A stretch of 64,000 nt of DNA from NCBI RefSeq assembly GCF_025154015.1, contig NZ_JAOAMV010000005.1:1-64000 (forward strand), given 5' to 3'. Each line of letters begins with the position of its first letter. Positions within the stretch are counted from its first letter, which is position 1. Below are positions 33,965 through 44,379 of this stretch, one piece after another. This DNA is from Tsuneonella litorea. GTDB taxonomy: Bacteria > Pseudomonadota > Alphaproteobacteria > Sphingomonadales > Sphingomonadaceae. Made by a program: the position numbers and the translations under genes. The notes beneath the pieces are model-generated. The model ran no database searches. It saw only the letters and a list, made by a program, of their open reading frames with translations, and was not told the DNA's origin.

Positions 33965-35704
33965 ATGGATTCTGCTCCATCGCGCTCGCGCGCGGGTACT
34001 GTCGGCGTGGTCGTCGCGGCCAGTTTCGTTTTCGCATCGCCATCGATCGCGCAGACGACTGGCCCGACGCGCGAAGAACTCGAGCTTCCGCAACCGACTG
34101 TTGCGCCGCTGCCTCCCAAGGTCAGGTACGACCGCGATGCGAGCTTCCGGCAGAATTGTCCGTTCGATAACAGCGCCCTGACGACCGACTTGCGTGAGGT
34201 CGTGTTCATGGATGTTGCGGGGAGGGGCGAACTCGCGTCCCCGCTGGCAAAGTCGCTGGCAAACGTGCCAGTGCCGCAGGGGACGCAGCCGCTGTCGGTC
34301 GTGTGTGATGTACGCGATGCCGCCAACGCGGCGTTACGTCGAGACGGTTGGATCGCGACAGTCCAGATTCCACAACAGGAGCTCAACGGGACGCTGCGAC
34401 TCGATGTGGTCTCTGCGCGTATTTCCGAGCTCCGGATCACCGGCGAGCCCGGCCCTTATCGCGACCAGATCACGCGCCAACTCGTGCCGCTACAGGCGCT
34501 TGATCCGCTCAACGAACGCGATGCCGAGGCGATTTTGCTTCGAGCCAACGACATACCGGGCCTTAGCCTGCGCTTGACGCTCGCGCCGGGAGGTGGCGAG
34601 CCAGGCGAGGTCATTGGCAATGTGGCCGTGGTTTATCAGCCCTTTGCGGTGCTTCTCAACGCGCGAAACTACAACTCAAAGCGCATTGGGCGCGAGACGC
34701 TGTTTGGCCGTTTCGAATACTACGGGCTGACCGGGCTCGCAGACCAGACCTTCATCGGGGCGCAATCGACCCTCGATTTCGAGGAGCAGCAGATCGTCCA
34801 GGCTGGCCACGAGTTCGGGGTCGGTCGCAACAACATCCGCATCGGCGGCACGCTGACCTATGCCTGGTCGAAGCCCGACATTGCCAATCTCGACCTGTCG
34901 ACCAAGACGCTGATCGCGAACCTCGAAACGCGTTATCCGATCCTTCGGACGGTCGACACCTTTGCCGACCTGGCGCTAGGCTTCGATTACGTCGACCAGA
35001 ATTCCGACGTAGCCGGCTTTCCGCTTAGCAAGGACGCGCTCCGCACGCTGTACGTGCGCGGCGACCTGGTTGGCCAGAAGCGCCGCATCGACGGTTCGAC
35101 GCTGTTGTCGTTCGATACCTACCTCGAGGCTCGGCGCGGACTGGACATCTTCGGCGCAACCGAATTCGGCGCCTCCGGTTTTGCCCAGACCGACGGCATT
35201 TCCGCATCGCGGCCATTCGGCGATTCGCAGGCGCTGGTGGTGAGAGGAGGCGCCGACATCTCGGCATCGCTCGGGAGTTTCTTTGGCGTCCGCGCGCGAG
35301 GCGAGGGCCAGTGGACCAATCATCCACTGCTCAACTACGACGAGTTCTCGATAGGCAACCTGACGATCGGACGGGGCTACGATCCCGGCGCCAACAGCGG
35401 TGACCGGGCGATTGGTGGCTCGCTCGAGGTGAGCATGAGCCCACCGGCGCTGGCCGACCTTCAGCCCCAGGTGTTCGGCTTCTATGACATCGTGAAGATC
35501 GAAAACCTCGACTTCGGAACGCCCGATCCGACCCGCACTCTTAAATCAGTGGGCGGGGGCTTGCGGTTGGTGCTGGGCAAAGGTCTGCGGGCCGAATTCA
35601 CCTATGCCAAGCCGCTCGACAAGGCACTGTTCAACGATGCAGCGAGGCCGCCCGAGCGGCTGCTGTTCTCGATCACGACCAGGATTCCGGCCCTGTTCCA
35701 GTAG
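33965..35704 (+). CDS. two-partner secretion transporter (TpsB, ShlB/FhaC family)
   Basis: Outer-membrane transporter of 579 aa. Signal peptide ends at SIAQTTG. POTRA-type domains are expected in about residues 50-210 (VQIPQQELNGTLRLDVV; ITRQLVPLQALDPLNERDAEAILLRANDIPGLSLRLTL in segments), followed by a 16-strand barrel with the usual amphipathic strands and ending with phenylalanine-containing TRIPALFQ. It would export the TpsA partner encoded directly downstream (44 bases after its stop). Length and order match FhaC/ShlB-type proteins. First gene of a five-gene block on the + strand. Confidence 0.88.
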   Translation: MDSAPSRSRAGTVGVVVAASFVFASPSIAQTTGPTREELELPQPTVAPLPPKVRYDRDASFRQNCPFDNSALTTDLREVVFMDVAGRGELASPLAKSLANVPVPQGTQPLSVVCDVRDAANAALRRDGWIATVQIPQQELNGTLRLDVVSARISELRITGEPGPYRDQITRQLVPLQALDPLNERDAEAILLRANDIPGLSLRLTLAPGGGEPGEVIGNVAVVYQPFAVLLNARNYNSKRIGRETLFGRFEYYGLTGLADQTFIGAQSTLDFEEQQIVQAGHEFGVGRNNIRIGGTLTYAWSKPDIANLDLSTKTLIANLETRYPILRTVDTFADLALGFDYVDQNSDVAGFPLSKDALRTLYVRGDLVGQKRRIDGSTLLSFDTYLEARRGLDIFGATEFGASGFAQTDGISASRPFGDSQALVVRGGADISASLGSFFGVRARGEGQWTNHPLLNYDEFSIGNLTIGRGYDPGANSGDRAIGGSLEVSMSPPALADLQPQVFGFYDIVKIENLDFGTPDPTRTLKSVGGGLRLVLGKGLRAEFTYAKPLDKALFNDAARPPERLLFSITTRIPALFQ

Positions 35705-35748
35705 GTTTCTGTCCGGCCCATGTCGCAGGGGGCCAAGGAGATGACGAC

Positions 35749-36918
35749 ATGACTGCCAAGCACCGTTCACTCCGCTTGAGGATGCTCGCCACGACAGCCA
35801 CGGTTGCGCTCCTCGCCCTTCCGGGCGCGGCGTACGCGCAACTCGTGTCATCGGGCGACCTGGTCACGGCCGAAGACAGTGCGGGCAATCCGAACCAGAT
35901 CACGATCACCAACCCGGACGCCAGCACCGCGAACATCAGCGTGCTTGCACCCGTGGTGGTGGCCAACTGGAACCAGTTCAATGTTCCGACGGGAACTACG
36001 CTGAATGTGGCGAACGCGTCGGCGGCGGCACAGGCTTCGCTGCTTAACCGCGTCATCGGCGGCGGTTTTTCCGACATCGGCGGGACCATCAACGCCGCGG
36101 GCGTGAACTTCTGGCTCGTCAACCAGAACGGTATCCTGTTCGGCGACACGGCTACGGTCAACGCCTCGAGCTTCTACGCCTCGACGCTCGATCTCAGCGA
36201 CGCGGATTTCTTCGACTTCTACGAAGGCACCGACAACGCCGGCAACGGGGCCGGGACGATCAGCTTCGTGACCAATCCGTTTGCCACGACCTTCATCTCT
36301 GCCTTCTCGGGCATGGGCACGGCTCCGACGTTCGTGACCAACGGGACCCTGATGTTCGTTTCCCCGGCGCTCAACCTCACTGCCGGGACCTACGACGCGG
36401 GATCGGGCACGGCGAACTTCGTCGCCGCCACCGCGATCGACGTCACGTTCAATGCCGGAAGCCCGGTGGCGTTCACCATTCCCGCGGGCACCACGGTCGC
36501 CAGCCAGGAGGTGTCTGGCAACATTACGGGCGATTCGGCGCGTTTCGTCTTCCAGACCGCCGCCGGCGTCATGAACGCGTTGCTGACGGTCAATGCCAAC
36601 GTTGCTACCAGCGCGGTTCCCACGGGCACCGGGATCTTTCTCTACACCGGTGGCGCTAGCCAGGCATCGGTCACCGTCGGCGGAGCCTGGTCATCAAGCG
36701 GCGGGGTTGATGCGGACGTCAATGGCGACCTGACCTTCAGCCAGGATTTGAGCGGTAGCTACGCGAGCGTTCAGGCAGCGGGAGACCTGACCGCGCAAGC
36801 TATCACCGCGACCGCGGGGATGATCGACATCGACGCCGGTTCGGTGGCGGCGGGTGCGCTCAAGGCGACCGGCGACGTGCGGGCACGACGATCGCGCTCG
36901 ACACGACGGGTGCGGTGA
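35749..36918 (+). CDS. TpsA exoprotein, N-terminal part (filamentous-haemagglutinin type), frameshifted
   Basis: Residues 1-389 of a TpsA: signal peptide ending near GAAYAQLV, then the TPS domain (about 40-170) with the motif VNQNGILFG, close to the classical NPNGI, and ASTLDLSDADF. A beta-helix-like Gly/Thr/Ala-rich region follows. AAGGAG lies 8 bases before the ATG. The frame ends 36918 after an abrupt change to Arg/Ser-rich codons from about 36880. The repeat homology continues in the -1/+2 frame from the GCG at 36879. The two frames together give about 970 aa, so a single protein was likely split by a frameshift or sequencing error. Confidence 0.8.
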   Translation: MTAKHRSLRLRMLATTATVALLALPGAAYAQLVSSGDLVTAEDSAGNPNQITITNPDASTANISVLAPVVVANWNQFNVPTGTTLNVANASAAAQASLLNRVIGGGFSDIGGTINAAGVNFWLVNQNGILFGDTATVNASSFYASTLDLSDADFFDFYEGTDNAGNGAGTISFVTNPFATTFISAFSGMGTAPTFVTNGTLMFVSPALNLTAGTYDAGSGTANFVAATAIDVTFNAGSPVAFTIPAGTTVASQEVSGNITGDSARFVFQTAAGVMNALLTVNANVATSAVPTGTGIFLYTGGASQASVTVGGAWSSSGGVDADVNGDLTFSQDLSGSYASVQAAGDLTAQAITATAGMIDIDAGSVAAGALKATGDVRARRSRSTRRVR

Positions 36919-38660
36919 CCGCGGGCGGGACGACCGCTGGCGGCGCGCTGACGGTGGGTGCGGTGGCGCCTGTTGCAAGCGCTACCTTTACCGGCAACTT
37001 GACCGCTGCCAGCGTGCGGATCAAGTCGAAAGGGCAGATCTCGCTCAAGGACGCGACCGCCACCACTGCATTGATCGATCTCGGTTCGGGCAGCCTTATC
37101 ACCACCGGCACCTTACTTGCGAAGACCAACGCTATACTGACTGCGTCGGAGAGCGTAACGGCGGCATCGATCACCGCAAGCCTGGGCAGTGTCGATGTCG
37201 ATGCAGGCGACGCCATCAGCGCTGGTGCGATTACGGCCGGAACCGACGCGTTCATCACCGCAGGTCGGAGTATTACGACCGCCAGCAAGGTTTCAGCAGG
37301 TGGCACGATCGACATTGACAGCACTTCGGGTGGTTCGGTCACGCTCGGACAAGCCCTGACGGGGGCCGGTGCTGCGCTTCAGGCAGGTACGTCCATCACG
37401 ATCGACACCACCGGCGCCGTGATCGCAGGGGGTACGACGGCCACGAGCGGCGTTCTCGCTGTCGGAACGGTTGCAATGCCAGCCTCGGTGACTTTTACCG
37501 GTCCGGTCTCGTCAAAGGGTCTGACCGCAAATACGACTGGGACCTTTACCACGCGAGCGGCGGTCGATGCCGGGAGCAGTGCGTCGGTAAGCGCGCGCGA
37601 TGTCGAGATAAATGCCGGCTTCAAGGCGACGGACCTGACGCTCAAAGCAGGGGCCACCGGTGGCGTGGCGCTCGGGTCGGGAGTCGCAACATTTTCGCTC
37701 AGCGATGCTGAGCTCGACCGGATTACGGCGACGACCCTCACCGTCGACGCTGGCGCCAACTCGGTCACGATAAGCGATGTCAGCCTAACCACGGCAGCGG
37801 GCTCGAACCGGGTCGATGTGGCGACTACGGGTGCAGTCAACTTCGTGGGTGACCTCACAGCCGACGGAGCAGGACGCACAATCCGCATCGGCGGCCGGGT
37901 GGGTGCCGGGAGCGCGGCATCAACGGGGGTCGCAGGCACCATTACCGGCGATATCGAAGCGGTCACGATCAATGTCGGCCAAGCGAAGCTTGATCTTCGC
38001 GGCAATGATATTGCTTTCGGCACCACCCCGTTCCTCAACGAAGTTGCCGGTCGCACGAGCCAGGATCTTGCGCGTCAAGTCGTGGGGAATGCGACATCGA
38101 AACTTTACAATGCGGCATTGCCCGATCCTCTCGGCGGCGATCGGGCGAACGACCCGGTCTACCTTCGCGCCGGGACCCTTGCCGTCGCTTACGGTAACTC
38201 GGCGCTGTTCCAGAATACCGGGACCCTGGGCACCGGAGCGACCACGACCAACGGCGTGGTGATTGGGTCGACAGGTGGGGGTGGGGCTCTCGTCATCGAC
38301 ACGCTCGATGCGACCAACGCATTCGCGCTATTTGGCCAGATCAACAATCTGGTCGGACCCGCAGCCGCGATCGCGCCCGGCTCTGTCGTCGTGATCGACG
38401 ACACGCTTCAATCCCCCTATTCACGCATCAACGGATGTCTCATCAGGAGTGGCGCAGACTGCGTCAATACCATAATCGGAACCACAATTATCTCGCTGCC
38501 GCGCGAGAATACACGACTGCTTTCAAGTGACACCGGGCTGCTTGTCCCGTTCGATCCGCTGGTTGGCACCAACAATGAAGGCCTGTTCTCGGACGCGGCG
38601 TCAGACGATCAGAATCTCGACTGCCCGCGCGACGAAAAGGGCGTATGTGTTGATCGGTAG
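36915..38660 (+). CDS. TpsA exoprotein, C-terminal part in shifted frame
   Basis: Continuation of the TpsA, 581 codons in the second frame (coding meaning starts at about 36879, before the first GTG at 36915). It is made of low-complexity repeats; AGTTIALDTTGAVTAGGTT here and AGTSITIDTTGAVIAGGTT about 500 bases later (around 37384) are near copies. The C-terminal part has a less repetitive region with two cysteines in GCLIRSGADC. No own start site is convincing, so an independent protein is unlikely. It ends 12 bases before the CHAT lipoprotein gene. Confidence 0.75.
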   Translation: MTAGGTTAGGALTVGAVAPVASATFTGNLTAASVRIKSKGQISLKDATATTALIDLGSGSLITTGTLLAKTNAILTASESVTAASITASLGSVDVDAGDAISAGAITAGTDAFITAGRSITTASKVSAGGTIDIDSTSGGSVTLGQALTGAGAALQAGTSITIDTTGAVIAGGTTATSGVLAVGTVAMPASVTFTGPVSSKGLTANTTGTFTTRAAVDAGSSASVSARDVEINAGFKATDLTLKAGATGGVALGSGVATFSLSDAELDRITATTLTVDAGANSVTISDVSLTTAAGSNRVDVATTGAVNFVGDLTADGAGRTIRIGGRVGAGSAASTGVAGTITGDIEAVTINVGQAKLDLRGNDIAFGTTPFLNEVAGRTSQDLARQVVGNATSKLYNAALPDPLGGDRANDPVYLRAGTLAVAYGNSALFQNTGTLGTGATTTNGVVIGSTGGGGALVIDTLDATNAFALFGQINNLVGPAAAIAPGSVVVIDDTLQSPYSRINGCLIRSGADCVNTIIGTTIISLPRENTRLLSSDTGLLVPFDPLVGTNNEGLFSDAASDDQNLDCPRDEKGVCVDR

Positions 38661-38672
38661 GAGACAACCGAG

Positions 38673-41600
38673 ATGGAAATCGTACGACCGCATTACCCCG
38701 TTCTCTTGTCGGCCGTTTCCGCTCTAGCGCTCGCCGGATGCGCAACCGTGCCACCTGCCAGCGAGAGAGGGCAGTTCAGCCTGGGACGGAACGCTGCGGG
38801 GGATCCCTGCGCAGCCGCTTTCAACTGGACCGACCCAAGCTTCGGTGGTCGCGAAACCAAGTTTGGGGGTACCTACTCGGTCAACTGTCGAGGAGGGACC
38901 GCCGGAACGCTCGCGCGCCTTCGCACGTTCGCAAGCGTGCGCGAGCGAGAGGCGTTTTCGTCAGCCCTCGCCTGCGGTTCGGAGCGGGTGGTCACGCTGC
39001 AAGATTTCGAGCGTGCAGTCGCTCGTCGCTGTGTCGACCCGGGCCTGGGCTATGTTGCGGTTATCATCGATGCCGAGCGCGGGCGCGGAGCGTACCAGTT
39101 GGCCGCTGCGCCCAATGCGGTCGGGGCGGCCTACCAGGCTCTGCGTATCGTGACCGGCCTGGACCTGCCCGAGAATGCGACTTCCGATCGTCGACCAATC
39201 GACGTATCGTCGCTCGAGGCCCCGGAAGAAAGCTTGGCGAGGGTCAACGCGGAAGCCGGGGCCGAGAGCCTTGACGCCATACTCGGTCGCGGCACCGCGC
39301 TCAACTTTCGCGGGCTGAGTGCAGATGCGTCCCGCTATCTGATAACCACGCTCGGTCGACTTGATGATCAGGCATCACCGATTACCCGTGCGTCGCTCAT
39401 GCTCGAGGCAGGTCTCGCCGATTCAAATATCCAGTTCTTCAGCAGTGCGGACAAACTCTTCGCCGACGCCGGCGCGCTCATCGCGACGCTTGATTCCGAC
39501 AATCAGCGCATCTTGCGGGCAAAGCTGCAAAGCTATCTGGGTTTGCATGCGCTGAACCAGAGAGATTTCGAGACCGCTCGACGCATCTTGCGCCCGCTGG
39601 TCAACGGAACCACGAGTTCTGGCGGCGCCCTGTCGGATCCGAACACGCTTGTGCAACTGAACGCGGTAACAGCGAGTTCGGACGATATTCGCTCGGTTAT
39701 CTCGCTCGGGAACGAGCAGGACAAGCGCGACGCGTTTCTGAGCGTGCAGGCGGCCTGGGCGCTTAGCGTGGCCGAGCTTTCGCTGGGCAACGCGCAGTCC
39801 GCGCAAGCGGCACTCGATCGCGCGCAGGAGAAATTCAGTCAACTTCGTGCCGTGTTGAAGGCCGAGCGGATTCGCGACGACGGCATAATGTGGATGAGCG
39901 CGCGGCTCTTCAGGCAGGACGGCCGCATTGCGGCAGCACGTGGCAATTACGACGCGGCATTCCAGTCGTTCGATCGGGCGATTGCTGATCTGACGCGCGG
40001 CGCGTTGGCCCGAGCGGGGACGGGGACGGAGCCGGCCATAGCCGAGTTTCAGCTTGAACGTGCAGCTTTGGTGGCCCGCGCGGGTCGTCCCCAAGAGGAG
40101 ATCGATGCCGCGTATGAGAAGGCGGTGGATGCGTTGTTGCTTGCCCGTGAGGAAAGTGCCGCGTTCGCGACCAGCGCTCTCATTCCGTATCTTGATCGAC
40201 TGGCTGAACAGGCAGAGGCGGGCAACACGGATGCGGCGGCAGAGTATTTCCAGGCGCTTCAGGTCAGCGGCGAGCCGGGGGCTGCCCGCCAGATAAGTCA
40301 GTTGCAGACCATCGTCGCGGCCGATGGTATTACCGGCAGCCTGCTTCGTGACCTGGAAGAATTACAGCGATCCCTGACTGAGACCGACCTGCTGCTTGCC
40401 GAGGCGCGTGCAGCGGGCCAACCGACCGACGCTCTTGAGCAGCGACGGTCCGATGTCCAGGCGCAATACTTCGAGCTGGATGCTAGGGTGCAGGCTGACG
40501 CCCGGCTGAGTCCGGTCACTAACCGGCCCGCCAGCCTCGCGGAAGTCAAGTCCGTACTCCGGGATGGCGAGGCGTACGTCCGCTTCAACGTCATCGGTGA
40601 CCGCATCTTCGGGATACTGATCGACACGGCGAAGTCGCACACGATCAGACCGGCGCAGGATGTTGATGACGTTTTGATCGTCAGCAAGCGCCTGCGCGAT
40701 TCAATAGATGGTGGGATCGCCTACGGACGCGTCCCCGAGTTTTCCGTGACTAACGCCGTCGTGCTGTACCGAATCCTGTTCGGCGAGGTCGACGCGCACA
40801 TCGAGACGAAGTCGGACCTAGTGGTCGATGGAGGTCAAGTGCTCAACGGGCTTTCTCCCGCCGTGCTGGTGACTGATCCGACGGCAGTTCTCCAGTTTAC
40901 AAGGCAGGCGGACAAGCTCGACTACACAAACGTCGCGTTTCTCGCGAAGCGATTAACCACCAGTGTCGCTATTTCACCGCGCAGCTTCGTGGCATCGCGC
41001 ACTCTATCGCCTTCGCGCGCGGCGCTGCCGCTTATCGGTTTTGCGTCGCCCGATCCCCTGCCACCGGGGGCGGCGACGCAGGATTTGATCCGGGTCGGAC
41101 CGTGCCTCCTAACCCCGGCTACGATTGGCGAGCTTACCAACCGATTTGCGCCGATCCCCGCCCGCGAGATCCAACTGGCAGCAACTGCCCTCCAGGTTGG
41201 CCGCGCGCCCGTGGTTTCTAACACCTCGTTCACCGATACCGCGGTCCTGAAGATGGGCGCATCGGGAGGCGACCTGTCCAACTACAAAGTCCTGCATTTT
41301 GCCACCCACGGACTTACCGAGGGACAGTTTGGCTGCCCCGACGCGCCTGCAGCGCTATTGACGTCGCTCGGCGCCGGTGGCTCGGACATGCTGCTCAGCT
41401 TTGACGAAGTCGCGCGGCTGCGACTCGACGCCAATCTCGTGGTGTTGTCTGCCTGCGAGACTGCGTCCGCGATCGGTGAGCGCGCATTGCAACTTTCTGG
41501 AGAAGCGCAGCCAGGAGCCACCCTCGAAGGCTTGGTACGGGCGTTCTTCAGCGCAAACGCCCGCGCGGTGATGGCGACCTATTGGGAATCGTCGAACCGG

Positions 41601-41810
41601 GGGGACAGCGAGGTGTTTATGCAGCGCTTCTACGCCAGCGGTCGAACCAACAATATCGCGACCGCGCTCAACACCGCGCAACGTGAATTGATGTCGGTCC
41701 AGAGCAGTTCGCATCCATTCTTCTGGGGCGGGTTTTTCGTGGTGGGCGACACCGACAACTCGATGTTAGCAGGGGCACCGATTGACGTCGCGGTGGCAGC
41801 TGGAGGATAG
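38673..41810 (+). CDS. CHAT-domain protease lipoprotein
   Basis: Lipoprotein of 1045 aa: lipobox LAGC at residue 23. The middle (about 180-640) is helical and TPR-like, including QTRFL-type repeats such as AAWALSVAELSLGNAQSAQAALDRAQ. The C-terminal CHAT domain (caspase HetF associated with TPRs) holds the His-Cys dyad: His879 in HFATHG and Cys928 in SACETA, plus the usual FWGGFFVVGD end. Both residues are intact, so a caspase-like cysteine protease is likely. As a lipoprotein it would sit on the periplasmic side or cell surface, next to the TpsA it might cleave. Confidence 0.88.
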   Translation: MEIVRPHYPVLLSAVSALALAGCATVPPASERGQFSLGRNAAGDPCAAAFNWTDPSFGGRETKFGGTYSVNCRGGTAGTLARLRTFASVREREAFSSALACGSERVVTLQDFERAVARRCVDPGLGYVAVIIDAERGRGAYQLAAAPNAVGAAYQALRIVTGLDLPENATSDRRPIDVSSLEAPEESLARVNAEAGAESLDAILGRGTALNFRGLSADASRYLITTLGRLDDQASPITRASLMLEAGLADSNIQFFSSADKLFADAGALIATLDSDNQRILRAKLQSYLGLHALNQRDFETARRILRPLVNGTTSSGGALSDPNTLVQLNAVTASSDDIRSVISLGNEQDKRDAFLSVQAAWALSVAELSLGNAQSAQAALDRAQEKFSQLRAVLKAERIRDDGIMWMSARLFRQDGRIAAARGNYDAAFQSFDRAIADLTRGALARAGTGTEPAIAEFQLERAALVARAGRPQEEIDAAYEKAVDALLLAREESAAFATSALIPYLDRLAEQAEAGNTDAAAEYFQALQVSGEPGAARQISQLQTIVAADGITGSLLRDLEELQRSLTETDLLLAEARAAGQPTDALEQRRSDVQAQYFELDARVQADARLSPVTNRPASLAEVKSVLRDGEAYVRFNVIGDRIFGILIDTAKSHTIRPAQDVDDVLIVSKRLRDSIDGGIAYGRVPEFSVTNAVVLYRILFGEVDAHIETKSDLVVDGGQVLNGLSPAVLVTDPTAVLQFTRQADKLDYTNVAFLAKRLTTSVAISPRSFVASRTLSPSRAALPLIGFASPDPLPPGAATQDLIRVGPCLLTPATIGELTNRFAPIPAREIQLAATALQVGRAPVVSNTSFTDTAVLKMGASGGDLSNYKVLHFATHGLTEGQFGCPDAPAALLTSLGAGGSDMLLSFDEVARLRLDANLVVLSACETASAIGERALQLSGEAQPGATLEGLVRAFFSANARAVMATYWESSNRGDSEVFMQRFYASGRTNNIATALNTAQRELMSVQSSSHPFFWGGFFVVGDTDNSMLAGAPIDVAVAAGG

Positions 41811-42071
41811 GTCGCCGATGCCGGCCTGCGCGCGTCGCAGCGACGCGTGCGCCACACCGACTGCGGTGCCATGGCCGTCGGTGAGCGAACAGTGCAGGAT
41901 TGATCGCGACATCTCGTGCGCTGGCAAAATGCTGGCAGAACTTGATTCCTGTTTGGTCCTGCCCGAAAGTCTGGCACGCGACGAGCGAGAGGAACCTTCA
42001 ATCATATCAATCCGGGAAGGTCAGTCCCGGCCCGCCCGCGGCGATTTACCTGCCATCGGAATGGAGGCGCA

Positions 42072-44045
42072 GTGCCTTTCATGACGGACAACGACAAGAG
42101 CAATGACGGGCATCGTGCCAGCTTCGGGCCAACCCGCGGCGAAGATGGATCGAAGAATGGTGGCCCCGCTTCGCGTGCGTCGCCGAAGGGCAACCTAGGG
42201 GAGGCAGCTGCGCCACAATGGTCTCAACCGGCTCCGCCATCCCGAGCAGGTCCCGGCGAGATCGGTGTTGGAGAGACCCTCATCGGTCGATTCCGTCTCT
42301 CCAAGCTGATGGCACGTGGGCGGACGGGGGAAGTGTTTGAAGCAGAGGATATCGAAGCCTCTGGGCAACGGGTCGCTATCAAGGTCTTCTCGTCCGATCT
42401 TGCCCGAGACGATTCCGTCCGAACGCAGATAGCGAACGCAACCTCAACGCTCACGCGTATAGAGCACGAGGCAATCGTGGCTTACCGCGAGGCTGCATTT
42501 GACCCGTGGGGGCGCCCATTTGTCGTCATGGAATTCATCGACGGGCCGAGCGTCGAGGAGCGCCTCGGCAATATCTGGCTGAGCGATGAGCAGTTCAGCG
42601 CGATGGCTATTCACCTCGCGAGCGGACTGGGGGTCGCGCACCGGCTCGGCATGGTCCATCGCGGCATAGCACCCGACAGTATCCTTCTGGCGGGCGGCGA
42701 TCCGATGCGGTGCAAGATCATCGATTTCGCTATCGCAGCAGCAGAGCCTGAAGATGGCTTCGTGGGCAAGTTCAAATACGTCGCCCCCGAGCAACTCGGC
42801 GAATACGATGGGCAGATCGGTCCCTGGACGGACCTGTACAGCCTCGCGCTCACGCTACTCGCGATTGCCAGTGGACGCGATGTCGACATGGGCGACTCGA
42901 TAGCAGAAGCGGTGCGCAAGCGTTTGTGGCTGCCTGACCTAGCGGCGATTCCCTCCAGGTATCGATTGGCCTTCGAGCGTGCACTCCATCCGGAACCCGC
43001 GATGCGCCCACGCTCCATGGACGATTTTATCAACCTCCTGAAAGAGGTGAGGACCAGGGGTGGAACAAGTTCCGCTTCGACCGATGCGCATGAGTTGCCT
43101 GCTCAGTCTCCGCTACCGTCCGCCGGGACGGGCGCTTCGAGTGGCGCTGTGTCGCAAGCACCTCTGACGGGGCGCCGCATCCCCAAGTGGGCTCTGATTG
43201 GATCGGCAGCGGCGATATTCCTGGTCGCGACCGTCTTGGTCGTCATGCTTGCAACGGGAGGGGATGTGGGCCTGCGCAAGGGTGACAAATCGGGTATTGA
43301 TAGCGCGACGCCCGAGATTGCGGCGTTGGCAACGTCTCTCGCCAACAGGCAGCCGTGTGCCTGGCTCACTTTCGAACCGGCAACTGGAAAAGGCCCGCAA
43401 TTTGTCGGAGGTGCAGGAAACCGATCAGACGCGCAGAGCGCAATCATGCTGGGACTGGCCGACGCGCAGGCCGGCGGCGGCTCTGTTGGTTGGGACGAGG
43501 TCGTGTCGTTCGATCAATCCCTGTGCGGGGCGATCGACGCGCTGCGCCAATTCCGGGCGAACGACGATCTCGTGACATCTCCCAAGAGGACCTACGTGGC
43601 CGCGGAAAAGGACATGATCCTCTCGGATGAATATTCGCTTGGGCAGGGTATGTGGACGCAACCCTTGCTTCGGGTTGGGGGTCTGCAGCCCGACGAAGAC
43701 CTGATCCTTCTCGTGATCGAGGCCGGATCCAAGATGCAGCCCCTGTTCAGCGGCCGCGAGGCCGGGGAGGGGGTGGTCCAGTTGCTGTCCGGAACCGTGA
43801 CTCAGGATGGATTCGAGGTGCCCTACCCCGCGAAACTCGAACAGCCGCCGAAGGAAGGCTACGGGATCGCCGTCGTCGCTGGGAAGGGACCATTCCCCGT
43901 CGATTTGTTCGGTGATGCCAACGATTCGTCTCCCCGTGTGCCACTCGATGCTGGATGGCCTGATCGGTTCGGCCGCGCGGCGCGAGCCCACGGGTGGAGA
44001 ACCGATATTTTCTGGTTTTCGGTCACCGATGGATCGACCGGCTAG
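42072..44045 (+). CDS. membrane protein kinase homologue, catalytic loop lost (pseudokinase)
   Basis: Protein of 657 aa. Disordered start (about 1-65), a Hanks-type Ser/Thr kinase fold (about 70-345), one membrane span (about 373-397) and a ~250-aa extracytoplasmic domain. The ATP Lys (VAIK, Lys104) and DFA-form Mg motif (Asp218) are kept, but the HRDxKxxN loop reads HRGIAPDS (196-203): Asp, Lys and Asn replaced by Gly, Ala and Ser. Activity is therefore doubtful; it may bind ATP or act as a scaffold. Start GTG 42072 has GGAGG 4 bases away; the ATG at 42081 is equally possible. Confidence 0.85.
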   Translation: MPFMTDNDKSNDGHRASFGPTRGEDGSKNGGPASRASPKGNLGEAAAPQWSQPAPPSRAGPGEIGVGETLIGRFRLSKLMARGRTGEVFEAEDIEASGQRVAIKVFSSDLARDDSVRTQIANATSTLTRIEHEAIVAYREAAFDPWGRPFVVMEFIDGPSVEERLGNIWLSDEQFSAMAIHLASGLGVAHRLGMVHRGIAPDSILLAGGDPMRCKIIDFAIAAAEPEDGFVGKFKYVAPEQLGEYDGQIGPWTDLYSLALTLLAIASGRDVDMGDSIAEAVRKRLWLPDLAAIPSRYRLAFERALHPEPAMRPRSMDDFINLLKEVRTRGGTSSASTDAHELPAQSPLPSAGTGASSGAVSQAPLTGRRIPKWALIGSAAAIFLVATVLVVMLATGGDVGLRKGDKSGIDSATPEIAALATSLANRQPCAWLTFEPATGKGPQFVGGAGNRSDAQSAIMLGLADAQAGGGSVGWDEVVSFDQSLCGAIDALRQFRANDDLVTSPKRTYVAAEKDMILSDEYSLGQGMWTQPLLRVGGLQPDEDLILLVIEAGSKMQPLFSGREAGEGVVQLLSGTVTQDGFEVPYPAKLEQPPKEGYGIAVVAGKGPFPVDLFGDANDSSPRVPLDAGWPDRFGRAARAHGWRTDIFWFSVTDGSTG

Positions 44046-44379
44046 GGATCGGTTCCTTCGCTAGAAAGCCGAAACCGAGCTCCTTCTCTTGTTTGAGCTC
44101 GGATGGATGTCCTGATCGAGCGGGGTTGACCTTCGTCGAAACCAGACCATCGGTAATTCGAGATCGGTCGTCGTGCGCACGTCGAAGGATGCGCGGCGAA
44201 GCGTGGCGGGCTCTTTTCGCCACTGGCCGAACATGGGGGCGTCCTTGTCTTTCGATAATCTGGGTGGTATGGTGCACCAGGAATGAGGCTAAAGCCTTCC
44301 CAAGACATTCAGGTCGCGTCCAAGGGCGGTTTAGGCGGGGGGGCCGCTAGCGCATATTCGTCCTGCTTCGGAGGTGACG
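44046..44379. other. intergenic gap before OmpA-like gene
   Basis: 334 bases without a supported gene. No clear terminator; the OmpA-like gene may have its own promoter or be read through from the kinase gene. Confidence 0.35.
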
